From Urechis unicinctus (Eukaryota; Annelida; Polychaeta; Xenopneusta; Urechidae), in the NCBI GenBank assembly GCA_034190875.2, contig CM067354.1:69727502-69791501 (forward strand): DNA of 64,000 bases, in the 5' to 3' direction. The notes beneath the pieces were generated by a model, which was not told the origin of the DNA, made no database searches, and was given only the letters and a program-made list of their open reading frames with translations. Made by a program: the position numbers and the translations under genes. Below are positions 1-15,887 of the stretch, piece after piece. Positions within the stretch are counted from its first letter, which is position 1; the number at the start of each line of letters is the position of its first letter.

Positions 1-419
1 TTGCTATGCTTTCGTACATAAATAAATTTAAGTACTGGATCACATTATCGCTAAGTGATCGCTTTGCGAGCAGTGCGCGCTTCTATATTCACATATGAAC
101 TTTTTATGAGTGCTTAGCCTGCAGCTACTTCTAAACGGACGAATATAAATACGTCTCATAGGAAAACTCATTGTACCATAAATTGTGCGTATAAATACTT
201 AAGTCTACATGGATAACAATCGGCCCGAAGACCCTGTCATACAAGAATCACAATTTAACGCATCTAAGCATGTTAAAACCATCCACGCGTCATCTCTGTA
301 ACATATCAGAAAGGAGATCAACAGCAATATATCTATACATATGATTTTCATTAACGATTATATATTTATATATTTACATATGCATATTTACAAACATATA
401 TATACGCATATAAATACAA
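1..419. other. Non-coding unique sequence
   Basis: Ordinary AT-rich sequence leading into the first microsatellite. No open frame of note, no tandem repeat and no strong inverted repeat was seen. Confidence 0.5.
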
Positions 420-795
<376 letters not shown>

Positions 796-3700
796 TATAT
801 TTGTTTGTATGTGTTGACTGTGCCTAAAGCTACAAAAGTGAGCAGACACATTCAGGCTTTACGCATAGTAACAACATGTGGCCCTATGACATCAAAACGA
901 CTCAAATAATTTTTAGCACTATGCTTCAATGCATACCTTACCTCGCTCTCGTTATTTCCAGTCTAAAACGAAATCGATATATGCTTTATGTAGGGCAAAT
1001 AAATGAGGTCAAAAGACAAAACAATGCATGCGATTTAGACGGGTAATGCATTGAACTGTATCATTTGCGTGTGTGTTTTAATACGAATGAATTACTTTTC
1101 ATAGCATTGCGAATAGCTCTTTTAAAATTATAAATGGCTGGTATAAGTGTGCAGGAGTTACGTTGGGAGGATGTCCAATCAATGCATCTGACGTGTATCA
1201 GCACAATGCGGTTACATTAGTTTTGCAACTTTCAATTTCCCGATCGAAGCACTGTAATAATGCTTGCCCTTTGTGATTCAAGAGTCATATACGCCACATT
1301 GAATGTCAATCAAATCACTGATCCAGACAAATTAATACCTGTGATAAATTTAACCAGGTATTACCGACGTATCAAGCGCTACCTATCTCCAGGAATGTCG
1401 CTCCTGCTAGCAATGCTTCACATACCACAAGTCAGTTGCAATTGCAATGACTACATTCCAACAACTGACAAATATTGGTTCCATTGTTCATGTAAACACA
1501 GGCATTCCCAGATCATAGACGAGACGCCTAATTTTTGCAATTAACTCCAATTCGTGATTGTCATATTCCTATGCATGCTCCAGCCACACAACTCAGCACT
1601 ACACAATTAGAAGAATTGCGAGGCTACAGTACAACCTAATGACTTAACCACATGACAGTTAGTAGCATTATATCTGATGTATAATTTAATTATTTGTACG
1701 AAAGAATACAGCATAAATGAGGCTGTAGGTAATGCCAATATCATTACCACATGATTCTATTTAGGTTGTGAAATATTCAAGAAATGTTTTATTGAGAATT
1801 AATACCAGTCAGTGTCTTTTTTCACAAAACGTTAAATAGCCGAATTTCTATTTATACCTATTTACGATGACATTCTGACAATCGTTCCGTAATAAACTAG
1901 CCATTGTTCATTACACGCTCGTTATGCCATGAGGAATAGTAGCAACAATGTCCTACTTAAGTGAACTAAGCACTGGTAATTGAGATATATTAACGTAAGC
2001 TACATTGGTTTGTCTCAACAAAATATCCATGCACTTTGCAATGAGACATTATCATTCAATCTTTATCACCGACCCATTTTTGTGGCGCTTGTAGTATCTG
2101 ATATAACTAGATGGAAAGGCATATAACGTTATGATATGTAAGTGAATTATACTTGCACTAACGGAGCATATATCTATGACGCATATGTGCTCTCAAACAC
2201 ATGAATGATAGTAGGGTGCATCACATTTAAAATGCCCAAGTAATTTGCTCTCTTTTAAATTCATCGGATAATTGTTTTTGTCAAAAATGCGCTCAACGTG
2301 CTGGTTTGGAGCTGTTTGTTAATTTTCCGCTCCACAGAACACTGATTTCTAGAAAGATGAAAAAATGAGCTCTGTCTTTAGGATTTCGGAAGGGAATGAA
2401 TTAGCCTATAGATTTATGCCGCACTGATTTCAAGAGCATGTAAACTGCCATTAGCTGATGATGATCTCCTAGCGATTTATACAAGGAAATAGAAAATATT
2501 TATACTAATAAAAGTAAATATTTACAGCGCAAATGGTGTACGTGAATGACCAATCTAGTTCCCTTGACAAAGACAGCATTATATTTACTTGACCATGCTC
2601 TTTGTTAACATACCGCTTCCTTATTAATCTGTCAATGATTATACAATATATAGGCCGTCACCGCCGCCACCTGTAGTCACTGCATAATACATTTACCAGC
2701 CCAAAACTGATGAGAGATATTTTGGCATGCCTTTATGATTAATTTGGTTATTGATGATAATCATATGGTCACCGTATTTACCAATATGCCTTACTTCTCC
2801 TAACACTATACATACCAATAATACAACTGTTCAGTGATACTGCTATTAAGTATCGGAAAAATGACCGTTTGCATCTTGCTGTCATGTCAATATTGCACAA
2901 TTCCGAAGATAAACTTTGTGCGTATATATATAACTCGACAAGCATGAGCGGCATTTGAAACATTCCTATCAAATCTCTTTAAGCCGTATTCGCTTCCGGC
3001 CGTATATAATAAATCATGTCGATAAGTATACTCAGTATGCTGCAATGTACACACATAAAGTATTATGCTTACATGTGGGGGAAGTCAAGGAGTCTGTCCC
3101 AGAAACCGCTGATTATATTCAATGCAACTGTTTGCCTAAAAAGCGGCCGCATATAATGAAGTGTAATAGTTGCTCGCAAGACGTACTTTCAATATCGGAA
3201 TATGTCGCGACTATCGCAATGGTGCTTAATGTGCCATCATTTGGTCTACTATGTAGCCTTTATTGGCACAATCCTCATAGAAGCTATCCAACTAGATAAG
3301 TAAATTAAACAACAAATAAACGTTTTTAATTTATACTAACCACAACTTTAGTGTATTGAGCTATCAAATCATTTGAAAGAAAGGATGATGCGTTTGTTGC
3401 CTATGCATCATGCATCATTCTCTGCACACGACTTAGTCGAGGTGGCGGAATGTCATGTTCATTCGCGGTATTTGCTCTATAATGATGTACTCGGCCCTAT
3501 TCCGGTCGAATACACCGAGTGTATGATATAAACCACCTATGTAATCTAATAATAAATCCCTCGCCATTTATGTCTCTCCATATATTTGTTTGAATTTTCA
3601 TCAGTGAGAGTGGTACATTAGACCTTCCAAATTCAGATAATAAAGGAAGCTTTTGTTGCATTTCACAACTACGAATGATTGATTCCGCACTATACACTCT

Positions 3701-5361
3701 CGTTCTCGGTGAAGGTGTCACATGTCGTTAGCTAGCACAATAGCAGATAGCCCGAGATAATGTATAACGGGGACAAGTTCCAATCTAATTGGTTATGATA
3801 CACTGACAGTAGTATAAAACGGGTGATATTGGTATAAAAATACTCTCTAACAATCAATGCATTACTATAGGCGTAGACGATAGAGAAGTGTGAGATTTTG
3901 CAACAGTTACGTGCCTTTTAATATTTGTAACAAATGTAACCAAAATAATGGACATAATATTTGATTATCTGATCTATTCGAACCGCACATGTGACTGATT
4001 TTAATATATGGTCTCGTTGATACTGCTCAATGTTGCAAAACAATTGTGGCGCGTCTGACATGTAACCTCGTATCACACCTTAGAATTATCCGACAATACT
4101 TCGCGACATTGCGATACTACGCCTGAAAGCGAGCATGTTGTATAAATGATTTGGTTGCGCTATGTGTGTGCGTTTTTCAGAATGGTAGTTTAGTCAGATA
4201 TTGACATATGTATGTTCTATAACCTGTTTTATTTAGTCCGATGGTAGAGGTCTCACTTTGCAGACTTATTGTTTGACTTAAAAGTGATTAAAACATTTCT
4301 TTAAAATACTTTGCTTCAAAATCATCTAGCGCATATCATATTTTGCGATAGCAATTCAAGATTAAGGTGTCTTGGATCCAGTTTTAATTTAGGCGAACGA
4401 TATTTAATTGTGGCTATATTAACGTATACGTGACCAGTGGGCCATTCAACCAAACACTCACCCAGACGTATATTTATCCTGTATTTTCATCGAACCGCGG
4501 TTTCCGTATTCTCATTCAAAATAACATTGCCCGCAGCTTGGCCATGCAGTGGTTGATTTGTGTAATCCAAACCCGTAGCCTCGTATTACTGGAAGGCATA
4601 GTTGATTGACTTATAAGCTGTGATGCCGTATGTTACTTAGCTATTCGAAGTAGAGACGGTGTTGTGGTCATAATATATAGTTTGTGGGATTGATTGTATT
4701 TGAAAATCATGGAATTCTTGATAATACGGCATTATTTTTACATGGAGTCACTATTATTGCATAACGTTTCATAGCTATCGTTTCTGCCGAATCTTGCCGA
4801 TTCGTCGTTAAACCTTTAACCCGTAAATACAGCAACACGGCACATGTCCTCAATGTTACAGGAATAATTGTTGGGAATTAGACAAATGACAATGCTGCAC
4901 TAGGCTGTTATGTACAATTTGCACCGGCAATTGATCAACTGCATTACTAGCAGTGCATCAACGATTCTCCATAATACACAGTCAACATAAATCTACCTAT
5001 TCATATCAGTAGTCTACAAAGGCTGTATATTCCTATACATTAATGCAAATTTAGTCATCTCGCACAGCAGCTTAAACCTAGTTTGACATGTGATTAATAT
5101 AGAGAGAAACAACAAGATGCCGGTTTTACATGATCATCGTTAAGATGCATCAACAAACACCAGAAGTAAAGAACATCGAAGACATTTTAATATACCAGCC
5201 AATAAGGAGGTTGTACTTCCCTATTCTGTAAGCTGAATAGTTGGACTGGTTAACACACGCGACTCTTCATAATATCAATCACTAAATTGGGTCGGCATTC
5301 TTCAACAGCCCACATTGAGCGCGCAAATATACCGAATCAATGTATTGTAAGTAACGCAAGC

Positions 5362-5560
5362 GGAAAATGGAGGAGGCATCCTGGGTATACAGTTGTAGTA
5401 TTTATTGTATTTCGGTGACCGTTGTTTTGCTGCAGACAACAAAGCATGTCACAAATCGGCTCCAAGTCATCTAGGCCTCACAATAAGTTGACGTTTCATT
5501 TCTTGCATCAGTGAGTCCGCGCCATCTATTTGTCCCATCACTTAAATATATACCCCAAAG
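5362..5560 (+). repeat. Old interspersed repeat, copy 1
   Basis: Shares scattered matches with 9270-9395: an AGG.CTCCTGGG-like start, then TATTTATTG, then TCGGCTC, then CATCTAGGC.TCAC. The right part also matches 52,697-52,805 (ATGTCAC, ATCGGCTCC, TAGGC, TTGACG, CCCATCAC). The spacing is nearly constant, so common ancestry is more likely than coincidence. The family is not recognised and no coding capacity is visible. Confidence 0.4.
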
Positions 5561-8500
5561 ACAGATTGAAATCAGTTAAATATTTACTGGTACAAGGGTT
5601 TAAACCACATCGAGTAGCATTTTCATAACGGGCAGTTGCGGGGATCCTGTATCTGATATAAGATGTACTGGGGAATATTAAGATACCACAAAACTGGAAC
5701 ATGGCAGTCGTTATCATCGCGACGATTCGTCAACGAAACGCATGGTCATTTATGTTCCTCTCGCATCGCAGTGTACGCGCGACACTGCTGCAAATATAAA
5801 GAAAGTATTTTGGTGCATTTGATTAGTGAGGCCGTATATCACCTAAAACTAGAGAACAAATCACCATAATCCGCAACAGGTAATATATACTACTGGGAAT
5901 GATGTACGAGTTGCTTTTCCAAGAGTAGATGTGAGCAGCCCATGATGCCGACTTTGGAAGCTATTAAGGATGACACATTTGTATTCGTGCATGACACATG
6001 CTGTTATGCTTGTACGTTTGTTTTTTTTTGCCACAATATGAATGTTTCTGGAACATGTGATGTTCTTCATGTTTGAAGTTGGATATCTTTAAATGCAATT
6101 ACACCCACTCGGCGCAGTAGAATCAACATAATCTCCTTCAATTTGATGACCAAGAATGATTGAGTGGCAGCTCGTATTCTGACGTATCTGAGCGAAGTTT
6201 CTAATACCAGAGAGCATACCCGCATAGACGAGCATACTTTTTGACAATTATTCGTGCTTGACACGTCTCATCTGCTGGCAGATATTTGCGTTTTGTTGAT
6301 ATGATATTTTAGCAAATGGCGCGATATTAATGTTGGCTTATGAAAGCTTACTTACAAATAAGTATGCGACGAGCAATAAACGTATTCAATTGTACCTTTC
6401 GCATATAAGTGGTTGCAATTACTGCGAATATGTGTAATGTAGCCAATACGATGGTATACATACGACCAATTCTGCACGTACTGTCACAACCATCCTAAGC
6501 TTGCAGCAATAATCGAACATTTCCTCATGTACAATAGCAACAACCATGGATTATTCGATATGCATGCCTTGCGGTCTGACTATCTACTACAAAGTTAGTG
6601 CTAATATGTAATGTTACAGTCATCTAGGTCTCGCTCAATTCCGACTCCTTGCGATGACGCACGGGGGATAAACAGTTTATACATTATCATTATTCACATT
6701 GCTTATATACATCTGCATGAACAGAATGGTTTTCAAATACATATGCTCTAAACACGTTTGAAAGAAAGGCTACCTACCATTCCCCATTGGTCATTGCGTT
6801 ATTACTTAAATAAAAATTACATCTTTGCGGTTTTAGTGTTAACGAATGGTAGCATCATCCAACGCTTCACTGTTTTATAAAACGAAGCACAAACAGGTGT
6901 ATATGGCTGTATCGCACCATGCAGTTTCTCCCCAAGATACGGAAATAACTACTCTGGTGGAATTCGGTAAACACACGACATATCCATTCTCATCAATTAC
7001 CCTTCGCTGTTTCAATTTGTTCAGTACTTTTCTTTCAGCATAACTGGCATATACCTTTTATAGATAATTCCGTCAACCATATCAATATGAAAAATCTAGT
7101 TACGCCATAATGTAATTAAACAACAATGTGAAATGTACGGTAATGGAAAAATATTCTTTTATTTAGTTTTGTGGATGCATTTGTGCACTGGTGACCGATG
7201 TCACCATTCGTTGGGGATAATTAGTTAATCGGAGCTCGTTACGGCTAGTGGTGCTGCACATTGTTTAAATGCACATAATGATCCATGCTTGTAAAACGTG
7301 GCCAGGTAATAACATGATTCTACCACTTAAGTTAGTTATTCGAAGATATATCAAAAGTTATAGACCAATAATTTACACTATCTTAACATTATACTTGTGC
7401 ATTTATGACGAATACCGCCAACTTGTACCGTAACCTGATCCGTTGATATGCCTTGAATGAAAACAAAACCGTTAAGGGTCGATGCACTCTGATCATCAAC
7501 CCTCCCAGACATCAATGGAATGAGCGAAAAAAAGAAAACCAAAATCATCATCATAGCGTCCCAAGCACCGTCACCGTCACCCAAAGCCACACACATAGCG
7601 TCAACCAGCTGCCTAGCACATATCAAAGAATAACCTAAGATACCTGTTGAGACACACGATGTCGAAACTGTGATCCTGACAGGTCTAAATGCCCCGCGCA
7701 GAATCGACTCACGAACTTTGAAAGATCGTTCAAATCATGTCAATGGTAAACATTTCCAAAGCACTCGAGCAACATTTCTTCTGATTAGCTGATATAGACG
7801 TCGATGACAATTGGTTAGGTCACTCGGTTAGATGCATCTAAGGCACATTCACAACATCCATGTAATTGGCGAAACAGCTCATCGGTTTCTTAAGATAGTA
7901 ATATCCGGCGAAACTTTTGCAAATGTTCGATTAATTGGTCAAGTAATCTCCCACTCCAGGGAAACTTACACATATTGTAATCGTAGCAAGCAATAAGGTG
8001 CAGTCATCGAACAATAGCCACATTCAAGATATAAATTTGTACCCAGTATGCATCGCTTAAATGGATGAGATGCTTTCTAGTCGTGGCATACTCTTCGTCA
8101 TGCTTACCTTTCACGTCTATAACAGTGGTGATCCAAATCAATATGTTTGGTCCAATGAATGCCGTCTGCAAATACTGCACCTTTTATGATGTAATGTACT
8201 CTGAGCAGAATTCAGAAACTGTAATTGCATTATAGTTACAAATTACCTATATCTCCTCTTTATTTTGAGACGCAAATTGAATATGCAACTTACAGTGTTA
8301 ACATGTAGTCTACGTTACCGTAGATTGTCGCAATTGTGATTGCATATCAATGTTTTACCTTACATTTTCATCAATCAAGTAAATGAATGTCAATAATTTG
8401 TATTCATTACCCAATGTAACGCACTCACTAGGTTGTCAAATAGCTTAAGCATCTTAACTGTTGAGACTGGAACACATCTCTATGTTTGCGCATTGTGCTA

Positions 8501-9059
8501 ACTTCTAATGTCCAATGCACCCTGTTGATGTCCGTGTGATTTAGTAACAAAGACCATGGGGGTCTTACTACCAGTCCCTTAAAGTTATATTTTACGAAAA
8601 AATAACATTGACTAACCCAGTAGTGCGGGAGTATAAAATACTCTCTGGATATAATATACTTTTTAGCGACGATAATGATCATATGGTGCAAACGTTGCGG
8701 GATATACAAGTATAGGTGTAGTCTGTACTAATCACGCCACATTCACATTGAATTGTTGACACTTTGCCCCATAAAAGTATCAGGATGCGCTCAAATTAAT
8801 CGCGTTGAATTATATCAAGTTCCTGGTATGATTGTACACGTCTTGTGTTCATCCATTGCCTTGTATGTTGTGGTTGTTTCTTAGTTGATTTGCCTTTGAA
8901 ACATGCTGTAGCCAGTGAATAAGAATAAGCTTCACCAGCGCAATGTTTCAAGAGAATGGAACGATATGATAACGTCATTTTGACATTATATACATGTGAT
9001 ATGTGACAAATCTCGATGTTAGATCTCAATATGCTCCAAAAGATTACACGCGTTCGATC

Positions 9060-9118
9060 GCCTGCTGAAAGCTGTTATGTGAGACAACTATCCTTAGTCT
9101 CCTGTTAGATCAGCAGGC
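9060..9118 (+). repeat. Nested hairpin
   Basis: GCCTGCTGA at 9060-9068 pairs perfectly with TCAGCAGGC at 9110-9118. Between them a smaller stem is possible (GAGAC with GTCTC). Short stems this far apart can arise by chance. No function is inferred. Confidence 0.35.
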
Positions 9119-9267
9119 TCTGTAAGCAGCCATATGCTCCAAATTTAATTGAATAAACAATGACATCACTCACGGTGAATATCAATGATTCAAAAGGCTC
9201 CACATTCCAGAGCGACACATTGTAGTCATGCAATGGTGCCGTATCGATGTCATCTACGTTATGTATG

Positions 9268-9396
9268 CCGAAATTCATGAGGCCTCCTGGGAATAAAGTA
9301 ATAATATTTATTGCATTTGGTTGCTTTTTCTGAAATAGACACAGTATGTCTGAACTCGGCTCGTATTCATCTAGGCTTCACAAAAACATAAGTGGT
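9268..9396 (+). repeat. Old interspersed repeat, copy 2
   Basis: Diverged relative of 5362-5495, matched by the ordered words AGGCCTCCTGGG, TATTTATTGCATTT, CTCGGCTC and CATCTAGGCTTCAC. It lacks terminal repeats and coding sequence. It is too diverged to assign to a family by eye. Confidence 0.4.
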
Positions 9397-10579
9397 CTGG
9401 TTTACTGGTACCACTGCCTTCATACTACCTCGTCATCGCATTTTCTTAGCGAGCACCATGTTGTAGTTCTTAATCATGTTTTTGGGGTATTTTGATGGCA
9501 AATGTAACCACAAGTGATGCAACAAAGGGGAATTAGCACATAACACTTGCTTTGTGAGTAAACTGGACATGGCTGCGTAAGCAGCAACAGCATAACATTC
9601 ACTCACTTACAAATAGCGAAAACCGATGCATTATTATGTATCCTTTTGTACAGTTGTGAGTTGACTGTACGATACGACCAATACAGGCCCCTGTCTGTGC
9701 AATGTTATAGTTGGATGGTACGACGAATCCACTCTTGTGATTAACCAAGCCGCATTGCTCGCAATGCATTGCTTGCACATTAAAACTTGGTCTGATTGTA
9801 ATTAGAACGAATTTGATATGAGGTATCAAACGTGGGATATTGCTGTGATTGCTAGGATAATCCCTAGGAACTTCCAAAAACTGTTTTGATATTTCGATCT
9901 ACCTACTTCACAGGAGCATAAGGAGCACGTTGTGCTACATTTCTGAAACCGCATCATAGAAATCAAATCAAGCTTCGTAATGTTGGCATGGTGTTTTTGT
10001 ATAATGGATGAAGCATATGAAAAGTTAAATAATTAAGGCCTCATTCATTTCTGTGCACCTGGTGTGGTTGTGGTTCACATGCATATCAGGTGTCGATATA
10101 TTATAACACTGACTAATTAATAAAGTTTTAACTTTTTTTGGAAATACACTGTGCTCAGATTGCCATTTAAGATTTACTGTAGGGTTGGATGCGAATGAGA
10201 AGTCAGCGAATGATTAGTGACAGACCAGATATGCTGATTATGCATACTGCTGTCTTGCATTATGTAGATATGTGTTTGTTCATGCAATGTCATCAAAAAA
10301 ATCCATTGCAATTAATTTTGTAAAGACTAAAAGCCGAGATTCTTTACAAGTCAGCAGATATCTTAGATATAATTTCGCACCATCTCACTTTGGCATATCT
10401 TTTTAAAACCATGTTCGGATGCATCATATTATCTAGGTATTGATTATTACAAGCACGTGAACGGAAGGCAAAGAAGATTCAAATTGAAGATTGTAATGCA
10501 TTCACGTTAACGAGGTTGGTTTTCGGGTCAAAAGAGCGGCTATCCTTCGCTCTATGTCATATGGGTACTTGAGGGCGTT

Positions 10580-12058
10580 TGTGATGATCATTATTGTTGG
10601 GTAATGACTCGCCTATTGTTGCTTTGATATACTTCTTACGCTGGTTGTATCAATATTTGTGCATACACATCTTCCGGGGGTCTGAGTCAACTTGCATCAT
10701 TTGTTTAGAAAATAAATCTGCCTCAATTGTGAAAGAGCTGTCACGTGCCATCGTCTGAATGAGCTGATGGCTGTTTTATATAATGTACATGTACAGCTTG
10801 TGCGCACAGTAGAGGCAGGAAACTAACCATTTTTCGGGGCGTCACAGTTTATTTGTCAACAATTATCAGCAAGGTATAAACATAGATGCAAAAATTTAAA
10901 ATATTGCTAATATGTCTCATGTACCCATCCTAATTAGCAAACTTTAATCATTATCATAGTAATTATTAACCATATCTATCTTAATTCGATCGTGGTGATA
11001 CACACAGAATGCAGTAATGCTATGTGATCCGAATTCTAAATAAACTCACCACTACTGCCATAACTAAATACGCTTACATTGACAACAATGAGATATTTTG
11101 AACAAACGCAAACTGTAAAATATCATTTTTAACATTATTGTGTAACTCCGTTGTGCACATTATACCGGCGCATGGTTGTGTGCGGAGGTAGGTACGGTTA
11201 AGAAAGAAAGCAACGAAGACAAACGTTCGGTTTAATGCTGTCTGCTATTTTCAGTCAATATTTGCTACTCAACGAACATTGGTATTTACATGTAATTATG
11301 TTCATAATTGATTATCAATTGGATACTAAACTAAGTAGAAGTAACTCAAGGCACATTACGCTGCTTAAGTTTTTGCGCGAATGAAAGTCTGAGATGTTGT
11401 TCGATGAGTTCAACTGTAGATCAAACATATCAAAATTCATTCGGGGATGGTACATCTTGTATTGTCCATTTTGTTGTATCTAATGATATGTTTCAAAACT
11501 TTCAATACCGATTATCACTGTTTACAAAAAGGTCATAACCAGTCAGACCGAAATCCCTTCATTGTAGAACTTGATATACCTGTTGACCATGTGTAGCGCA
11601 AAATATTACATAATGTACCTTCTTGGAAATGTGCACATGCCACCAACTTTGAGACGCACGAAGGTCAACGTAATGATTTACTTGCTGATATAGAGATATC
11701 ATATGAAGCCCTGCGATGTATTGACAACGGCAGGACAACTGTAAGAAGAAAAAAATATAATTAAGGCCAAATGTAATTATCAAAAGATTTCAAAATTGGT
11801 TGTTAGGGTTCGAGCCAATTTGTCTGTAGAAGTCGCGATTTCTGGTCTGACTTGCAATTATATAGTATATAGCAAGTCGAGTACTGTGCCAGCTGCGACT
11901 GATAATGTGAGAGGTGGGAGTGATACACACGGTTGGTTTTGTTCTAAATAAAAAGTACTGTGTAATAGTGTATTGTGTGCTGTTGATGATTATGAACACA
12001 TAAAAGAGGATCTAGATGACAAAATTATGCAAAGATGAAATTCAGGAAAATGCGACTA
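10580..12058 (+). repeat. Segmental duplication block A, left flank part (copy 1)
   Basis: Matches 47,275-48,672 in the same orientation over nearly its full length, for example TTGGGTAATG, CATACACATCTTCCGG and GAGCTGTCACGTGCCATCGT. Differences are scattered substitutions and small indels, plus one replaced patch: about 11,325-11,425 here has no match in the shorter 47,990-48,035 of the other copy. This part was not included in the tandem duplication that begins at 12,059. No gene is visible. Small open frames are interrupted in the other copy. Confidence 0.9.
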
Positions 12059-13018
12059 TAATGTTTCAGTAGAATTTGCTCCCACACATGAATGTTAACA
12101 CAATTGGTATTTAAAGTGGGCTTGGGAGTATTTGGGGCATCCCAATGGAGCAATAAGCAGAAGAATAAGCGGGTTGTTATCACCAATCTGTTCTGCATAT
12201 ACATATAGATTTATATGGACAAGCTTTTTAATCGTGTTACACGTACAAATGATGGGTGCCATGTCGGCCATCAGTTTTTGGGCGTCTTTGGATTTGCAGA
12301 CGGCTTAACACTCCTTGCCCCCTCAGTCACAGATGCTGTGCTTACGATTTCAAAATGCGTATAATATGCCCAAGAACATGATGCAATATTCCCATGGCGT
12401 CAATATGCTAAAATGTAATACTTATCTTGCACTACGGATAAATGGAGCTAATCAAGAAAGTGTTATAAGGCTGTTCACCTTGGAATTAAGATAGGTCATA
12501 CGAACAACGACGCAAACATTAAAAATCTACAGAACAATTATTATATCTTATATATATTTCGATGTCATTATTCGACTTTTGTCGCATCGACGTTCGTACA
12601 CAGCTTCTTGATATTGTTTGTGCCTGCGTTTTGGTTTTTATTAATGGCAAATGGACATGGAGCCTCTAAAAATGCAAGTGTTTTTGTTGGGCAAATTGTG
12701 AAAGGCGAGCACTGAAGAACAAAGAACGGGGTCAGGTTATTAACCGATACATGTTGACCTACCAGATACATATACTCAACTGCTGTTACGATTTGCTTAT
12801 TTTTGAATTAAATGCGCTGTCAGCAACAACCCAAATATTCTGCTTGCCACTATATCTGCCATTGTGTCGACATTTTGAAATGTTCGATATTACATTTCAT
12901 AATTTTATACTGACAAGATAGGGCAGTATCACATTAGCTACAAATATCAAAGTTAATGCACAACCATGTACTTCTGTTAGCTTCCCTGGGTTCAAGATGA
13001 AGACGAGTGCTATTTCAT

Positions 13019-13155
<137 letters not shown>

Positions 13156-15860
13156 GGTTTCTTATGTTTCAAGTTGATAGACTTGACGGTTGTGGTGAAA
13201 ACAATCAATGCCCTTAATATACTTGATAAATTCTGTTATATTTGCGGAATAGTCAGAACAATGTGCCCACATTCGCGAGTTAGAGCGGCATCGGCAATGA
13301 TCGGGGCGTAATAATTCGTGGCATATATCGCAACATAATACAAACTCATATATAGACATAAAAACATGATAAACCAGCAACAACTACAAGCTATCAACGC
13401 AACACGAAGTAATTGTGGCAACCTGCTCTGCAATATGGTAACACTAATCATTGTTTATTATCAATTACCAATGGTACTGAATTCTAAATATCCGAAAAGA
13501 GACACTATATTCATGACGATAACATTCACACAAGATATATTATGGAAGTGTTGGGTCTAATTAAAGAGTACTCATGACTTGCCGCCATTTTATTCAAGAC
13601 GTTATCTTTATTTACTTCGCTTATTATAGGACGCTTTCATAAATGGAACTGGTTCTCCTCAATCGAAGATACGAAAGCACGTTTAGAACAACGCGTATCA
13701 TTCTCTTAATGAGACATGGCCTTGTGTGGATTCGACATATGATTGATATTATTGAGTTATTAGACGCGTATTGTTGCGCTTATACCGTGTACAGAGTTGT
13801 GATATCAGTACACACACCGCGACTACTTTAATCTTCTTTTATGTATGATACGCGCATAAAAGCGCAATTACAAGCGCATTGTCACTACTTAATTGCATGG
13901 GATGTAATAAAGAATATATGTGTACACATCGTCGAGATGGTCTTGGTGAATCCTTCAAAGATTAGCGTTGACGAGAATAGGAGCGTAGTTTGGGTATGGT
14001 AACTACGGATGCCTCAATGGCAAATGCGATACCAACGACCATCGACATATTTCAGCTTGTGCTTGACAACGAATTTATTACGGAAGCAGTTAGCAAGGCA
14101 AATATCTAGCCAATGCGGTCTGCTTACTTACGACTTGAGGCAGTGAAAGCAAATATGTGTCAAATGCGCAATATAATCCTTTCGGGTTGCTAACGCTGTT
14201 TGCCGCTGCCCCACAAAACTGATACCTTGTAAGACATAAATGCACAGACATAACGGAATGTCGCTTTATTTCCTTATGGCAGGCGAGCAAAAGTATTGAC
14301 CTCAAATGGAAAATATAACGCTGATCGAATAGTAACTTTGAGTAACAATAATCGTGGATTATGTGGGCCTTCATTCTGTCTTTAATGTTACATAGAACAA
14401 AGATTTATTTGGAATTATTGTTATCCACAGCTACGAAGTGATGATTAAATAAGTGATATTTCAGAATACAACTGATGGACCTTCAACTGCTGAATGTTTA
14501 ATTATGTATGCATATCAGGCTAAAATCCTTGAGTTAGGCTCTTAATATAATAAGTCTACTTACTGACGCGTGTAATAGGTCAACCTTCATATCCACATAT
14601 TCGATCGAACAGATAGGTAAAAAAATACACGTTGGTAGTGCGCGATACACAATATACATACATGAAATGAATCACAAATAACCTCAATCCTGTATTATAA
14701 AAAAAGACACCATATACTATACTATTAATACCCACATATATCTCGGTAAAATAACTTGCTTAAGTACACTGGACGCTTTGGGTCAACTTTTTAATTGATT
14801 TATTGAGAGTTTATAGCCTCTTGTTACAGGTGATCGTTTGTCTTGCAACGCTGTCTGGCACTCCGTCTAGAATATTAAATGACTGTATAAGGGTATACTT
14901 TAACAAGAGCAAGAAGGCATCATTTAGACTGCATTAGATTTTGTAAAGCTTTTATGCATAACGTATGGTGTTCATTGGGTTTATTTTATGACTTCGTCGT
15001 GATTCTATGCCACATGGCATTGATAACCAATGTGTTACGATTCAATACTTGGCACCAAACCGTTGTTGTACACAGATAGCGTTGCTTACGTTACGCGTTG
15101 AGCGCGCCACTCATAGACGATGGAGGCTATTTAAATGAACTTCAATCACAATAAGGCGACACAACCTGAGGCAGCTTAACTGCACCCAAATAATAATTGA
15201 CTGCATTGAATATTCAGTTGAAGAGAAAATAATAGGTGCGGATTTTATGATTCCTCATTTTCGCGGATCGGTTCTTTCGAATCTCCGTTTTTTTCGTGTA
15301 CAACCGCTTAACTGCGAAGGAGGTTGATAGCTGAATAAATCTCACTATTGAGCTAACTGTTGCCGCTGTAAATAAGTTCAGTTGTTTGTTCTCATCGAAG
15401 CCAGTTTTATGCTGGAGCATGGAATTGCGTACAAACCAACCACCGATATTGCCTAATGGTTTAACTACTAGTCGCTAGGTGCTAATCATTGCCATATGCA
15501 TTACCGTCATTCAGCTCTTTAGCGTCACGCAGCGTGTGTGAAAACAAATGCGTAATAATGGCGCTGTAACATTGAATTGTTCAATGCAAGGCGTAACGAC
15601 CATTACTCCTGTGAGATTTGTAGCAGATAGGCCCACTGTTTAACTTCTGAGACGGGTTCGTGCAATGTCCTGTATGTTAGTATAGTGTTGGTTAAGACTT
15701 AGTTTGTAATTACAGCCACAATGTTAAAAATCTCATAACACTGAATAACAGCGGGTATTGGACAGGATGTTTAATAAAACTTTACATCGGCGCTATTCTT
15801 TAACTAAACCTGTGAGAGATTAACATGAGGCGATATAATAGTTTTATTTGACTATGATAT

Positions 15861-15887
15861 ATATGTAGATTCGCTTAATCTACATAT
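15861..15887 (+). repeat. Perfect 11-bp hairpin
   Basis: ATATGTAGATT, a five-base loop (CGCTT) and the exact reverse complement AATCTACATAT. The second tandem unit has the same structure at 19,793-19,819 with one mismatch in the stem. The loop and the right arm are unchanged. Confidence 0.6.

Larger units (their letters stand above)
796..10579. other. Long non-coding spacer without recognisable genes
   Basis: About 9.8 kb of mixed sequence with near-normal CpG frequency. Small open frames of 60-95 codons occur on both strands, with no recognisable domain, no credible splice structure and no clustering. Their number and length are what chance gives at this composition. Two weakly similar copies of an old interspersed repeat and a nested hairpin inside it are listed separately. 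This stretch has no counterpart beside the right-hand copy of the large duplication. Confidence 0.5.

Noticed and set aside
11805..11816. GGTTCGAGCC, resembling a tRNA B box (also near 48,428)
   Set aside because: No matching acceptor, D or anticodon arms could be found at the right spacing on either strand.
13366..13831. Small frames shared by the block A copies
   Set aside because: Single-base indels between copies break or shift them, as expected for non-coding DNA.
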